Origin: Eubacteriales bacterium
GTDB lineage: Bacteria; Bacillota_A; Clostridia; Lachnospirales; Lachnospiraceae
Reading direction: 5' to 3'
DNA length: 9,312 bases
Assembly (NCBI GenBank): GCA_030527765.1
Contig: JAUNAE010000137.1
Coordinates: 1-9,312 of the forward strand
Position 1 is the stretch's first letter; each line of letters starts with the position of its first letter. Of this stretch, positions 1-6,042 are shown piece by piece. Position numbers and translations under genes: made by a program. The notes under the pieces are model-generated. The model ran no database searches. It was not told where the DNA came from and saw only the letters and a program-made list of their open reading frames with translations.

Positions 1-1893
1 ACTGTATTTATATTCCGGATCTTCCGGAGATGTCCACTCACCTTTTTCTGCATCGTAAGTTTCTACATACATCTTCGCAACAAGACTCAGCTTTTTGCCA
101 ACTTCCACAGGGGTTTTTGCTGTAATTGTGAAGGATTTTCCATCCTCTGAAATTTCTACAGTGATATTTTCAGATTCTTCACCAGAATCTGCGTCACTGT
201 CTTTTTCCTTGACATACAGACGACCAAGTGCCCAACGAAGCTCTCCATCCTTTGGATCTGTAATATCAGAGCCACCAATTGTGAAGTCTAAGGTTACAGG
301 ATTTGTAAGATCAATTGGGTTCGGAAGGTCATACTTAATAGGATCACTAGTTGGGGTTGGAATTGGTTCCGGTGTATCCGTGTTGTCCTCTCCTGTTGTG
401 TTTCCTGCGTCCGGCTCTCCTACGATGTCTGTAGCTCCTCCGGTGATATCATCGGAATCTGCGATGGTACTTGCAGCACCGCCATCGTTGCGTGCACTCA
501 TATCCAGAGCAACGGTTTTCTTAATGGACAAGGTGTTGTTTGTGCCTTTTACAAGGACATACAGAGTCTGAGGATCTTCGGTCTCAATATCTGTTACTTC
601 TACAGTAAAGGACTCTCCGGCAGTGATTGCCTGTCCTGCTTCGTTTACGTCAAATACAGGTACATCTCCGTCTGTATTGCCGACTCCTGCATATACCCAG
701 CCGCTCTGGTCGGATACACAGGTAATGGATACAGATGTCGGGCTTGTCCATACCGGTCCTTCTACGCGGTCCAGGGATGGGGATGCAACAGGATAAGAAA
801 TCTGTCCATCAGAGTTTAAGGTGATGGATGCATCATCATATACAACCCGTGTAAGTGCCTGAGCAAGGGTATAGTCTCCGGCGTTTGGTCCAAGCTGAAG
901 AACAGATGCACCTTCTGCTTCGTTTACAAGATGTACGCCTACGACTGCGCTCTCAGACAGAGTTCCATCTACCACAAGAGCGTTGGATTCCAGTGCAATG
1001 TTATTGGCAGAAGAACCGTCTGCGGTCATGTTACCGTTAATGCTGATGCTGCCCTCTACAGACATAATTCCGCTGTTGTAGATCGCGCCACCGTCAGATG
1101 CGGTGTTTCCGGTAATGGTTCCGCCCATAAGGATCAGAGTACCGGCATTATTGATGGCACCACCTTTGTCTGTGATGCTGTTGTTTGTAAGTGTGGCAGT
1201 TTTGTCCATGCCGAAGATACCGCCGGAAACAACAGAAATAATGGAGCCGGAGGAAACCTGAGAACCACTGCCGTCGATGGTCAGAGTTCCGGTAGAGGTA
1301 TCATCGCCTGTAATGCTGAGAAGTCCGCTGACATCGAACATGGCACCGGTGAATCCATCTCCACGGGTGAGGCTGACAGAATCCCCTGCAGTTGTAAGAT
1401 TGATTTTGGTTCCGGCTTCAATGCGGATGGTATCTGTCAGGGAAAAACTGTTCTTAATGACAAGGTTCTTCGTTTCTGTCCCTTCGTACTGGGCAATTGC
1501 CTGGCGAAGTTCCTCTTCATTCGTGATTTCCTTCTGTTCCGGAGTCTCTGTAGGAGTTGGTTCCGGAGTTGCTGTTGGAGCTTCGGTTGCGGTTGGGGCA
1601 GCTTCTTCTACAGCAGGTGCCTCTGTGGGCTGTTCCTGAGGAATCTCAGCCTGAGGAGTTTCTTCTGCTGCAGGAGCCTCAGGCGTGTTATCGGATGAGT
1701 CGCTGAGAATATCCGCTTCTCCGGTATCGGATGCCTCTGCTGCCGATGTTTCTTCCTGTGGTGTTTCTTCAGAAACTTCCAAAAGCTGTTCGGCTGTTTC
1801 TTCTTGTAAATCTGAAGCAAGAATACCTGCGGGAGCCATTCCTGTTGTCAGGGCTCCTGCAAGGATTACTGCAAGAATTTGTTTTCTTTTCAT
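1..1893 (-). CDS. Large secreted surface protein with beta-helix region, 3' end outside window
   Basis: The frame is open from an ATG at 1893 to the left edge, giving 631 codons with no stop. GGAGG sits five bases before the ATG, which fixes the start. Residues 1-26 form a signal peptide: MKRK, a hydrophobic stretch, and a likely cleavage after ILA. Residues about 28-120 are an acidic linker rich in Pro, Thr, Ala and Glu (PTATEAPTATPEPTPTETPE), of the kind that spaces domains away from the cell wall. Residues about 123-310 look like a right-handed beta-helix, with short beta-strand repeats and GGAINNAG and GGAIYNSG motifs like those of polymorphic outer-membrane/pectate-lyase-fold adhesins. 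Residues about 375-475 look like an Ig-type beta domain. A second Thr/Pro linker (about 490-516) leads into another beta-rich domain cut by the window edge. It probably acts as an adhesin or carbohydrate-binding surface protein. No catalytic motif is visible, and any sortase signal or other anchor would lie outside the window. The exact function is unknown. Confidence 0.85.
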   Translation of the reverse strand, partial: MKRKQILAVILAGALTTGMAPAGILASDLQEETAEQLLEVSEETPQEETSAAEASDTGEADILSDSSDNTPEAPAAEETPQAEIPQEQPTEAPAVEEAAPTATEAPTATPEPTPTETPEQKEITNEEELRQAIAQYEGTETKNLVIKNSFSLTDTIRIEAGTKINLTTAGDSVSLTRGDGFTGAMFDVSGLLSITGDDTSTGTLTIDGSGSQVSSGSIISVVSGGIFGMDKTATLTNNSITDKGGAINNAGTLILMGGTITGNTASDGGAIYNSGIMSVEGSISINGNMTADGSSANNIALESNALVVDGTLSESAVVGVHLVNEAEGASVLQLGPNAGDYTLAQALTRVVYDDASITLNSDGQISYPVASPSLDRVEGPVWTSPTSVSITCVSDQSGWVYAGVGNTDGDVPVFDVNEAGQAITAGESFTVEVTDIETEDPQTLYVLVKGTNNTLSIKKTVALDMSARNDGGAASTIADSDDITGGATDIVGEPDAGNTTGEDNTDTPEPIPTPTSDPIKYDLPNPIDLTNPVTLDFTIGGSDITDPKDGELRWALGRLYVKEKDSDADSGEESENITVEISEDGKSFTITAKTPVEVGKKLSLVAKMYVETYDAEKGEWTSPEDPEYKYS

Positions 1894-1907
1894 ATGAACC
1901 TCCGATC

Positions 1908-1934
1908 GTAACTATTACGTATTTTCATAGTTAC
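1908..1934 (-). promoter_or_regulatory. 8-bp hairpin in leader of the surface-protein gene
   Basis: On the transcript strand GTAACTAT and ATAGTTAC form a perfect 8-bp inverted repeat around an 11-base loop. It ends nine bases before the GGAGG ribosome site. There is no following U-run, so it does not look like a terminator. It could stabilise the mRNA, affect translation, or be a protein-binding site. The repeat is seen directly; the role is inference. Confidence 0.45.
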
Positions 1935-1973
1935 TTCTGATCAATTTGTATTTATCTAATCTTTCTGATCAGA
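1935..1973 (-). repeat. Paired TGATCAGAA repeats, operator-like
   Basis: TGATCAGAA occurs twice in the same orientation, at 1963-1971 and 1935-1943, with starts 28 bp apart. The first copy lies in a perfect 10-bp palindrome, TCTGATCAGA (1964-1973). Both copies lie just downstream of the proximal -10 box and upstream of the ribosome site, a position suited to repressor binding. No regulator is encoded nearby, so its identity is unknown. Confidence 0.4.
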
Positions 1974-1982
1974 TTCCTGTTC

Positions 1983-1988
1983 ATTATA
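1983..1988 (-). promoter_or_regulatory. Proximal -10 box for the surface-protein gene
   Basis: A consensus TATAAT lies about 90 bases before the ATG at 1893. It sits in the context TATAATGAAC, the same 10 bases found at the distal box. A TTACAG hexamer 18 bases upstream is only a weak -35 match. The surroundings are AT-rich. It is a likely sigma-A-type promoter, called from sequence pattern only. Confidence 0.5.
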
Positions 1989-2021
1989 CTAATTAAAAAT
2001 AGAAATCTGTAATGCGAGTTC

Positions 2022-2030
2022 ATTATAGCA
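2022..2030 (-). promoter_or_regulatory. Distal extended -10 promoter for the surface-protein gene
   Basis: TGCTATAAT is a perfect extended -10 element (TGnTATAAT), which can work with a poor -35. A TTGCAC lies upstream, but its 13-base spacing is too short for a normal -35. The box lies 39 bp upstream of the proximal one and starts within 35 bases of the end of the cyclo-ligase gene, so the two look like tandem promoters for the surface-protein gene. Confidence 0.55.
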
Positions 2031-2053
2031 GAAATTTACGGTGCAAACATGAA

Positions 2054-2605
2054 TTATCTGTGAACTCTTTTTTCAGTAACGAGAATTTCAGGGCAGATAT
2101 CCGTGTCCTCATATGGAACTTCGGGAAGTATCTGGAATTCAAATCCGAGGGCTACACGGCGAAGTTCTTTGTGAACTTCCAGAAAACGATCGTAAAAACC
2201 ACCGCCGTATCCTACACGGTGAAGATTGGTGTCGAAGGCGACGCCGGGCATAATCATCAGTGCGTTATCACCCCAGGAAGCTTCCGGCACTCCTTCCGGT
2301 TCCAGAATTCCGAAGTACCCGGGTTTCAGACTGGTCATGTCTGAAATCTCATAGAAAATCATCTCTTTGCCATGGACTTTTGGAACGCAGACTTTTTTGT
2401 GCTGCCGCCATGCTTCATAGATCAACAGGCTTGTCATAACTTCATGCTGATAGTCTACATATATAAGAATGGTGTCTGCCTGCTGAAATTCCGGAAGTTC
2501 AAGGACCTTATCTGTAATATCAAAACTGTGCTGGAGAACTTCCATATCTGTGGCCTCTTTTCGGGCCTTAAATATCTGTTTTCTAATGTTTTGCTTTGTC
2601 TCCAT
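2054..2605 (-). CDS. 5-formyltetrahydrofolate cyclo-ligase (MTHFS family)
   Basis: A protein of 183 residues, normal for the family known as YgfA/Fau in Escherichia coli and YqgN in Bacillus subtilis. It converts 5-formyl-THF to 5,10-methenyl-THF using ATP, returning stored folate to one-carbon metabolism in the cytoplasm. Visible family marks are a basic N-terminal helix (RKQIFKARKE), GILEP at about 99-103, PGVAFD at about 120-125, and the signature HRVGYGGGFYDR at 129-140 that forms the nucleotide/folate site. The C-terminal PEILVTEK matches the usual end of the family. The ATG is preceded by GGGAG with six bases of spacing, and this site lies inside the upstream DUF896 gene. The two genes overlap by 23 bases, so translation is probably coupled. 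No terminator is evident behind it. Confidence 0.95.
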   Translation of the reverse strand: METKQNIRKQIFKARKEATDMEVLQHSFDITDKVLELPEFQQADTILIYVDYQHEVMTSLLIYEAWRQHKKVCVPKVHGKEMIFYEISDMTSLKPGYFGILEPEGVPEASWGDNALMIMPGVAFDTNLHRVGYGGGFYDRFLEVHKELRRVALGFEFQILPEVPYEDTDICPEILVTEKRVHR

Positions 2606-2804
2606 ATTTTTCTCCCAGGTTTACGATGGTGCCATCTTTTTCCTGCATATCAATCTGATCGAGCTGAGAACGAAGATTCATACGAATGGTTGCGATGTAT
2701 TCTCTTCGAAGGAGGGCCTGCTCCTTCTTCTCAGCCTCTGTAAGGCCTTCTGCTTTTGATTTTCTTGCTAATACGTTGATGCGATCGATTTTTGCCTGAT
2801 CCAT
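2583..2804 (-). CDS. DUF896 (YnzC/UPF0291) family small protein
   Basis: A small, highly charged protein of 73 residues. The N-terminal part (IDRINVLARKSKAEGLTEAE) and the middle (LRREYIATIRMNLRSQLD) match the DUF896 pattern: two helices forming a hairpin and a conserved RxxYxxxxRxNLRxQL motif. The C-terminal tail (DGTIVNLGEKYGD) is likely flexible. The Bacillus subtilis relative YnzC lies in the SOS-regulated yneA operon, but its molecular role is unclear, and I see no LexA-type box here. AAGGAG stands about 11 bases before the ATG, slightly far. The gene overlaps the cyclo-ligase by 23 bases, so the two are probably translated together. Confidence 0.9.
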   Translation of the reverse strand: MDQAKIDRINVLARKSKAEGLTEAEKKEQALLRREYIATIRMNLRSQLDQIDMQEKDGTIVNLGEKYGDKAKH

Positions 2805-2827
2805 TATTTATAAAGTCTCCTTATTAT

Positions 2828-2875
2828 CTTCAGTTTTTTCACAAGAAGCGAAGCGAATTGCGAACATCCGCTTCA
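2828..2875 (-). repeat. Imperfect inverted repeat between proB and the DUF896 gene
   Basis: In the 94-bp gap the transcript strand carries GAAGCG, then CGCTTC twice in a row (CGCTTCGCTTC), so the first arm can pair with either copy and form alternative hairpins. Flanking bases pair only weakly. There is no U-run on either strand, so this is not a standard terminator. It could be an RNA-processing or mRNA-stability element, or a scar of rearrangement. Confidence 0.35.
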
Positions 2876-2898
2876 CACCAAACCTATAAAAGATTTGA

Positions 2899-3756
2899 TT
2901 ATAACAGCTGATCGATGTACTCAATCAGGTTGAAATGCTTGTCTGTGTTGTGCGCAAAGACAGTTCCGTGTTTCCGGCCTTCTATAATCTTGTGGATGAC
3001 ATGGAAGTCTCCTCCGTTGGCGATGACCATGTCCGCGCCTGCTGCTGTGGCAATCCGGGCTGCGGTGAGTTTGGTTGCCATTCCGCCGGTTCCGACCTTG
3101 CTTCCTGTGGATCCTTTGCCCATTTCGAGCAGATGCTCATCCAGTTCTTCTACAACATCGATGAATTCTGCATCCGGATTGGTGTTCGGGTCGTCCGTGT
3201 ACAGACCGTCAATATCGGAAAGAAGAATGAGCAGGTCTGCTTCAATCAGAGCTGCAACCACAGAGGAAAGGGTGTCATTGTCTCCGAATTTGTCCATATA
3301 CTTGGTCTCGAAGGTTGAGACAGAGTCATTCTCGTTTACAATCGGAATGACATTCATTGCCAGCAGTTCTTCAAAGGTATTCTTTGCGTTAAAACGATTG
3401 GTATCGTTTACCATGGTACCTTTGGTCATAAGAATCTGGCCTGCCACATGTCCGTATTCAGAAAAAAGCTGCTGATAAATCATCATCAGTTTTGCCTGAC
3501 CTACGGCGGCGCATGCCTGTTTCCGCTTCAGTTCCGTTGGTTTCTCACGAAGACCGATGCTTGCAATTCCGACTGCGATGGCACCGGAGCTTACGAGAAC
3601 CACATCTTTTCCCTGATTGGAGAGATCACAGATCTCCCGGACAAGGATTTCAAGTTTCTTGAGATTCAATCGGCCGGTCTTCTGGTGAACCAGAGAAGAA
3701 GAACCGATTTTGATTACAATTCGCTGTTTGTCTTTTAAACATTCGCGATTAAACAT
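2899..3756 (-). CDS. proB: Glutamate 5-kinase
   Basis: Phosphorylates L-glutamate to gamma-glutamyl phosphate, the first and feedback-controlled step of proline synthesis in the cytoplasm. The amino acid kinase fold is clear: IVIKIGSSSL near the N terminus with the phosphate-binding Lys, VSSGAIAVG at about 55-63, NENDSVST, FGDNDTLSS, LLILLSDIDGLYTDDP and the nucleotide-binding segment TGGMATKLTAARIA. The protein ends after the kinase domain. The C-terminal PUA domain of the 367-residue Escherichia coli enzyme is absent, as in other short forms. I chose the ATG at 3756 (285 residues) because GGGAG lies eight bases before it and the kinase fold begins about ten residues later. The frame is open to an ATG at 3801, but those 15 extra residues have no family support. 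proA, usually next, is not adjacent. Confidence 0.95.
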   Translation of the reverse strand: MFNRECLKDKQRIVIKIGSSSLVHQKTGRLNLKKLEILVREICDLSNQGKDVVLVSSGAIAVGIASIGLREKPTELKRKQACAAVGQAKLMMIYQQLFSEYGHVAGQILMTKGTMVNDTNRFNAKNTFEELLAMNVIPIVNENDSVSTFETKYMDKFGDNDTLSSVVAALIEADLLILLSDIDGLYTDDPNTNPDAEFIDVVEELDEHLLEMGKGSTGSKVGTGGMATKLTAARIATAAGADMVIANGGDFHVIHKIIEGRKHGTVFAHNTDKHFNLIEYIDQLL

Positions 3757-3757
3757 A

Positions 3758-3871
3758 TCATTCACTCCCATTAACGACATGGAATACCTGAGTTGTTCCA
3801 AAATTCCACTCTTCCATTAACATAGCTGAAAGAATTCCGGCTTTTGCCCACGGTAATCTACATGTCTTCAT
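3758..3871 (-). CDS. Candidate 37-codon small ORF directly upstream of proB
   Basis: An ATG at 3871 opens a 37-codon frame beginning MKTCRLPWAKAGILSAMLME and ending HVVNGSE. Its TGA stops one base before the proB ATG, a spacing typical of translational coupling, and the proB ribosome site lies within its last codons. A TAG two codons upstream bounds the frame. The ribosome site is poor (AGATAGAAA). It overlaps the possible N-terminal extension of proB in another frame. I recognise no family. It may be a leader peptide, a remnant of a lost gene, or chance. Confidence 0.3.
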   Translation of the reverse strand: MKTCRLPWAKAGILSAMLMEEWNFGTTQVFHVVNGSE

Positions 3872-3876
3872 TTTCT

Positions 3877-3905
3877 ATCTTACATCAGGGATTTCTGCCC
3901 GTCTA
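3877..3905 (-). promoter_or_regulatory. Possible promoter for the proB group
   Basis: TAGACG (3900-3905) and TAAGAT (3877-3882) are spaced by exactly 17 bases, each matching four of six consensus positions. Just upstream, at 3920-3940, the 10-mer GGATTTTCTG occurs twice with an 11-bp period, which could be a binding site. The gap between ybeY and proB (194 bp) contrasts with the tight spacing further upstream and fits a new transcription start. If used, the start would fall almost on the ATG of the small ORF. Confidence 0.35.
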
Positions 3906-3950
3906 TTGATTTTTATCGACAGAAAATCCTCAGAAAATCCGGCACACAGA

Positions 3951-4445
3951 TTATCTGGAAATTCCCAGAGCATCCAGTGCGGCCCGCTGTTTCTGCTCCA
4001 TGACGGCTGCTTCTTCCGGTGTCATGTGATCATATCCCAGAAGGTGAAGCATGCTGTGAGCTACAAGGAAGCAGAATTCTCTCTTGACACTGTGTCCATA
4101 CTCTTCTGCCTGTGCAATTACTTTCTCTGTGGAAATCATAATGTCACCAAGGAGAAGTTCTCCGGTATCCAGATCAAAGAGGGTGTCATCCTCTTCCAGA
4201 ATCTCATAGTCCGCAGGGGTTTCAAAAGGAACCATAGGGAAGGAGAGAACGTCGGTCGGACGGTCGATTCCGCGGAATTCCTTATTCACTGCCCAGATTC
4301 CTTCGTTGTCTGTAATGACAAGATTCACCTGTGCTTCATAGGGGCACTGTTCCATGTCCAGCACCTGATCTCCTACAAGGTTTGCCAGTGCGGGAATGTC
4401 AATTCCAAGATCCTGTTCTGTTTCTATTTCAATTTGAAAGGTCAT
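3951..4445 (-). CDS. ybeY: Endoribonuclease YbeY, rRNA maturation factor
   Basis: A metal-dependent single-strand RNase needed in many bacteria for 16S rRNA 3'-end processing and 70S ribosome quality control. The 164-residue length is normal. The zinc-binding signature H-x3-H-x5-H is intact as HSMLHLLGYDH, with His130, His134 and His140. The conserved segment NKEFRGIDRPTDVLSF, carrying the key Arg58, and LLGDIMIST are present. AGGAG lies seven bases before the ATG, inside the last codons of phoH, and only three bases separate the two genes, so coupled translation is likely. The phoH-ybeY pair is widely conserved. The frame ends at TAA in 3951-3953 with no clear terminator behind it. Confidence 0.97.
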   Translation of the reverse strand: MTFQIEIETEQDLGIDIPALANLVGDQVLDMEQCPYEAQVNLVITDNEGIWAVNKEFRGIDRPTDVLSFPMVPFETPADYEILEEDDTLFDLDTGELLLGDIMISTEKVIAQAEEYGHSVKREFCFLVAHSMLHLLGYDHMTPEEAAVMEQKQRAALDALGISR

Positions 4446-4448
4446 AGT

Positions 4449-5471
4449 TTAGCTCCTTTTTGAAGTTCGAGAAGAAGATCTCTCGGATCTCTCCCGCCGT
4501 TCCGGCTTCTGTTTCTTCTCGTAGTTTTCATAAGCCTGGACAATCTGCTGAACAAGCGGATGTCTGACAACGTCCTTACTTGTGAGTTCACAGAATCCGA
4601 TATCGTCGATTTTTTTGAGAACTTTCATTGCCACATCAAGACCGGAAGTCTGATCCTTCGGAAGGTCTTTCTGGGAGGCGTCGCCGGTTACGATGACTTT
4701 GGAACCGAATCCGATACGGGTCAGGAACATTTTCATCTGAGCCGGAGTGGTATTCTGTGCCTCATCCAGAATAATAAAGGCGTTGTCCAGAGTTCGTCCA
4801 CGCATGTAGGCAAGAGGTGCCACTTCGATGAGTCCTTTTTCCATGTTTCGCTGAAAAGCTTCTGCTCCCATAATCTGATAGAGGGCATCGTAGAGAGGAC
4901 GAAGGTAAGGGTCTACCTTGCTCTGGAGGTCTCCCGGAAGGAAGCCGAGCTTCTCTCCTGCTTCAATGGCAGGTCTGGTGAGGATAATGCGGCTCACTTC
5001 TTCGTTGCGAAATGCGGTGACAGCCATGGCCATTGCCAGATAGGTTTTTCCGGTACCTGCAGGGCCGACACCGAAGACGATCATTTTTTTGCGGATCTGA
5101 TCCACGTAATCCTTCTGACCAAGGGTTTTCGGCTTAATCGGGCGTCCCTGAATGGTGTTGCAGATAATCTCTTTATCAATCTCTGAGAGGGAATGGCCGA
5201 TGGATTCCATTGCCAGGGAGAGACCGTAATTTACGTTCTGCATGGAAATAATGTTGCCGCGCTCTGCAAGGCGTACAAGATCTTCCATGAGTTTTTTGGC
5301 CTGCTCTGCTCCTGCGGGACTTCCGAGAATCTTCAGCTCTCCGTCTCTGGAGATAAAAGTGACATTCAGTGTTCGTTCAATCTGTTTCAGATGCTCGTCA
5401 AATTTGCCGAATACGTTTCCCTGCACGGATGCAGGGATGTTAATATGCAAATCTACAATTCCATTTGCCAT
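4449..5471 (-). CDS. PhoH-family ATPase (PhoH-like/YbeZ type)
   Basis: A cytoplasmic P-loop ATPase of 340 residues, linked in many bacteria to YbeY and RNA metabolism. The N-terminal region (about 7-72) resembles the KH-like domain of PhoH-like proteins. The ATPase core follows, with Walker A GPAGTGKT at 136-143, TRPAIEAGEKLGFLPGDL at about 165-182, and Walker B FIILDEAQN at 232-240 with Asp236 and Glu237. TGDASQKDLP and an Arg in VVRHPLVQQIV follow. The last 20 or so residues form a tail rich in Arg, Ser, Lys and Glu (RRERSERSSSRTSKRS), probably disordered and possibly RNA-binding. The ATG at 5471 is five bases past the preceding stop. The nearest ribosome site, AAAGGA, is about 12 bases away inside the upstream gene, a little long. 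phoH itself is a loose name, so I give no symbol. Confidence 0.95.
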   Translation of the reverse strand: MANGIVDLHINIPASVQGNVFGKFDEHLKQIERTLNVTFISRDGELKILGSPAGAEQAKKLMEDLVRLAERGNIISMQNVNYGLSLAMESIGHSLSEIDKEIICNTIQGRPIKPKTLGQKDYVDQIRKKMIVFGVGPAGTGKTYLAMAMAVTAFRNEEVSRIILTRPAIEAGEKLGFLPGDLQSKVDPYLRPLYDALYQIMGAEAFQRNMEKGLIEVAPLAYMRGRTLDNAFIILDEAQNTTPAQMKMFLTRIGFGSKVIVTGDASQKDLPKDQTSGLDVAMKVLKKIDDIGFCELTSKDVVRHPLVQQIVQAYENYEKKQKPERRERSERSSSRTSKRS

Positions 5472-5476
5472 TCTTG

Positions 5477-6028
5477 TTACTGATCCTTTCTAAATAAGAT
5501 AAGGGAGAACCATAAAATTGCGTTTCCTCCCAAAGTATATTCCATTCCTTCCTGCTCTACCAGTTCGCTGACCATGACACCGTGGCTTTCCAGACAGGGA
5601 TGCATGCGCTCGGGATGTCTGCAGGGTTTTCCCTGAGGGTAAGCACACTCCGGACAAATATCGCAGGATTCCGTAGACAGGGAATAGACGTCAAATCCCT
5701 GCTCTCTCAGATAGCCTTCGATTTGGTTTGTCAGTGCTTCATGTTCCTGCCTTGTGGTCAGTGTCTCTTCAAAGTTCAGAATATCTGACACTTCCGCCAC
5801 GCTGGAGAAGAAGATGCCCTGGGGATATTGGTGAATGTGTTCTTTGCATTCTTCTATGGTGCCTACCGCCGGGGGACATGCCCAGGTGGAGTTGTAGCGC
5901 TCACACTCTTCTTTGCAAATGTGGCGTACCCGGGGATAGGTCTGTATATGATCTGTTTTTAACAGGCGGTATTCAAAAATCGGGTATTCAGAAATAAACT
6001 GTTCAAAGTGTTCAATGTTAAATTCCAT
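5477..6028 (-). CDS. DUF2284 Cys-rich putative metal-binding protein
   Basis: A 183-residue protein with the Cys pattern of DUF2284, annotated elsewhere as predicted metal-binding. Cys38 and Cys42 are followed by the hallmark STWACPPAVG with Cys51, then Cys61. A second cluster is CDICPEC at 122-128, with Cys136 and Cys145 behind it, partly resembling a ferredoxin-type iron-sulfur site. That suggests one or two Fe-S clusters or zinc sites. There is no signal peptide or clear membrane segment, although the end (NAILWFSLILF) is hydrophobic. The frame can start at a GTG at 6043, overlapping the rlmH stop. I prefer the ATG at 6028 because AAAGGA lies five bases before it. It sits between rlmH and the phoH-like gene with short spacing, so it is co-transcribed with ribosome-maturation genes. 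The function is unknown. Confidence 0.85.
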   Translation of the reverse strand: MEFNIEHFEQFISEYPIFEYRLLKTDHIQTYPRVRHICKEECERYNSTWACPPAVGTIEECKEHIHQYPQGIFFSSVAEVSDILNFEETLTTRQEHEALTNQIEGYLREQGFDVYSLSTESCDICPECAYPQGKPCRHPERMHPCLESHGVMVSELVEQEGMEYTLGGNAILWFSLILFRKDQ

Positions 6029-6042
6029 AAGATTCCTTTGCA

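Noticed and set aside
931..1698. A 255-codon plus-strand reading frame opposite the surface-protein gene
   Set aside because: It is antisense to a gene with a signal peptide, ribosome site and coherent domains. Its translation is Cys/Ser/Arg-rich low-complexity text with no family resemblance.
2828..2875. An intrinsic terminator after proB
   Set aside because: The stem is imperfect and no U-run follows it on either strand.
3757..3801. A 15-residue N-terminal extension of proB from an ATG at 3801
   Set aside because: The internal ATG at 3756 has GGGAG at proper spacing and gives the usual family start; the extension has no such support.
3906..4463. A 185-codon plus-strand frame opposite ybeY
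   Set aside because: It is a shadow of ybeY; the minus frame has the full YbeY signature and a good ribosome site.
4560..5186. A 208-codon plus-strand frame opposite the PhoH-like gene
   Set aside because: It lies wholly antisense to a confidently identified ATPase and has no ribosome site or recognisable motif.
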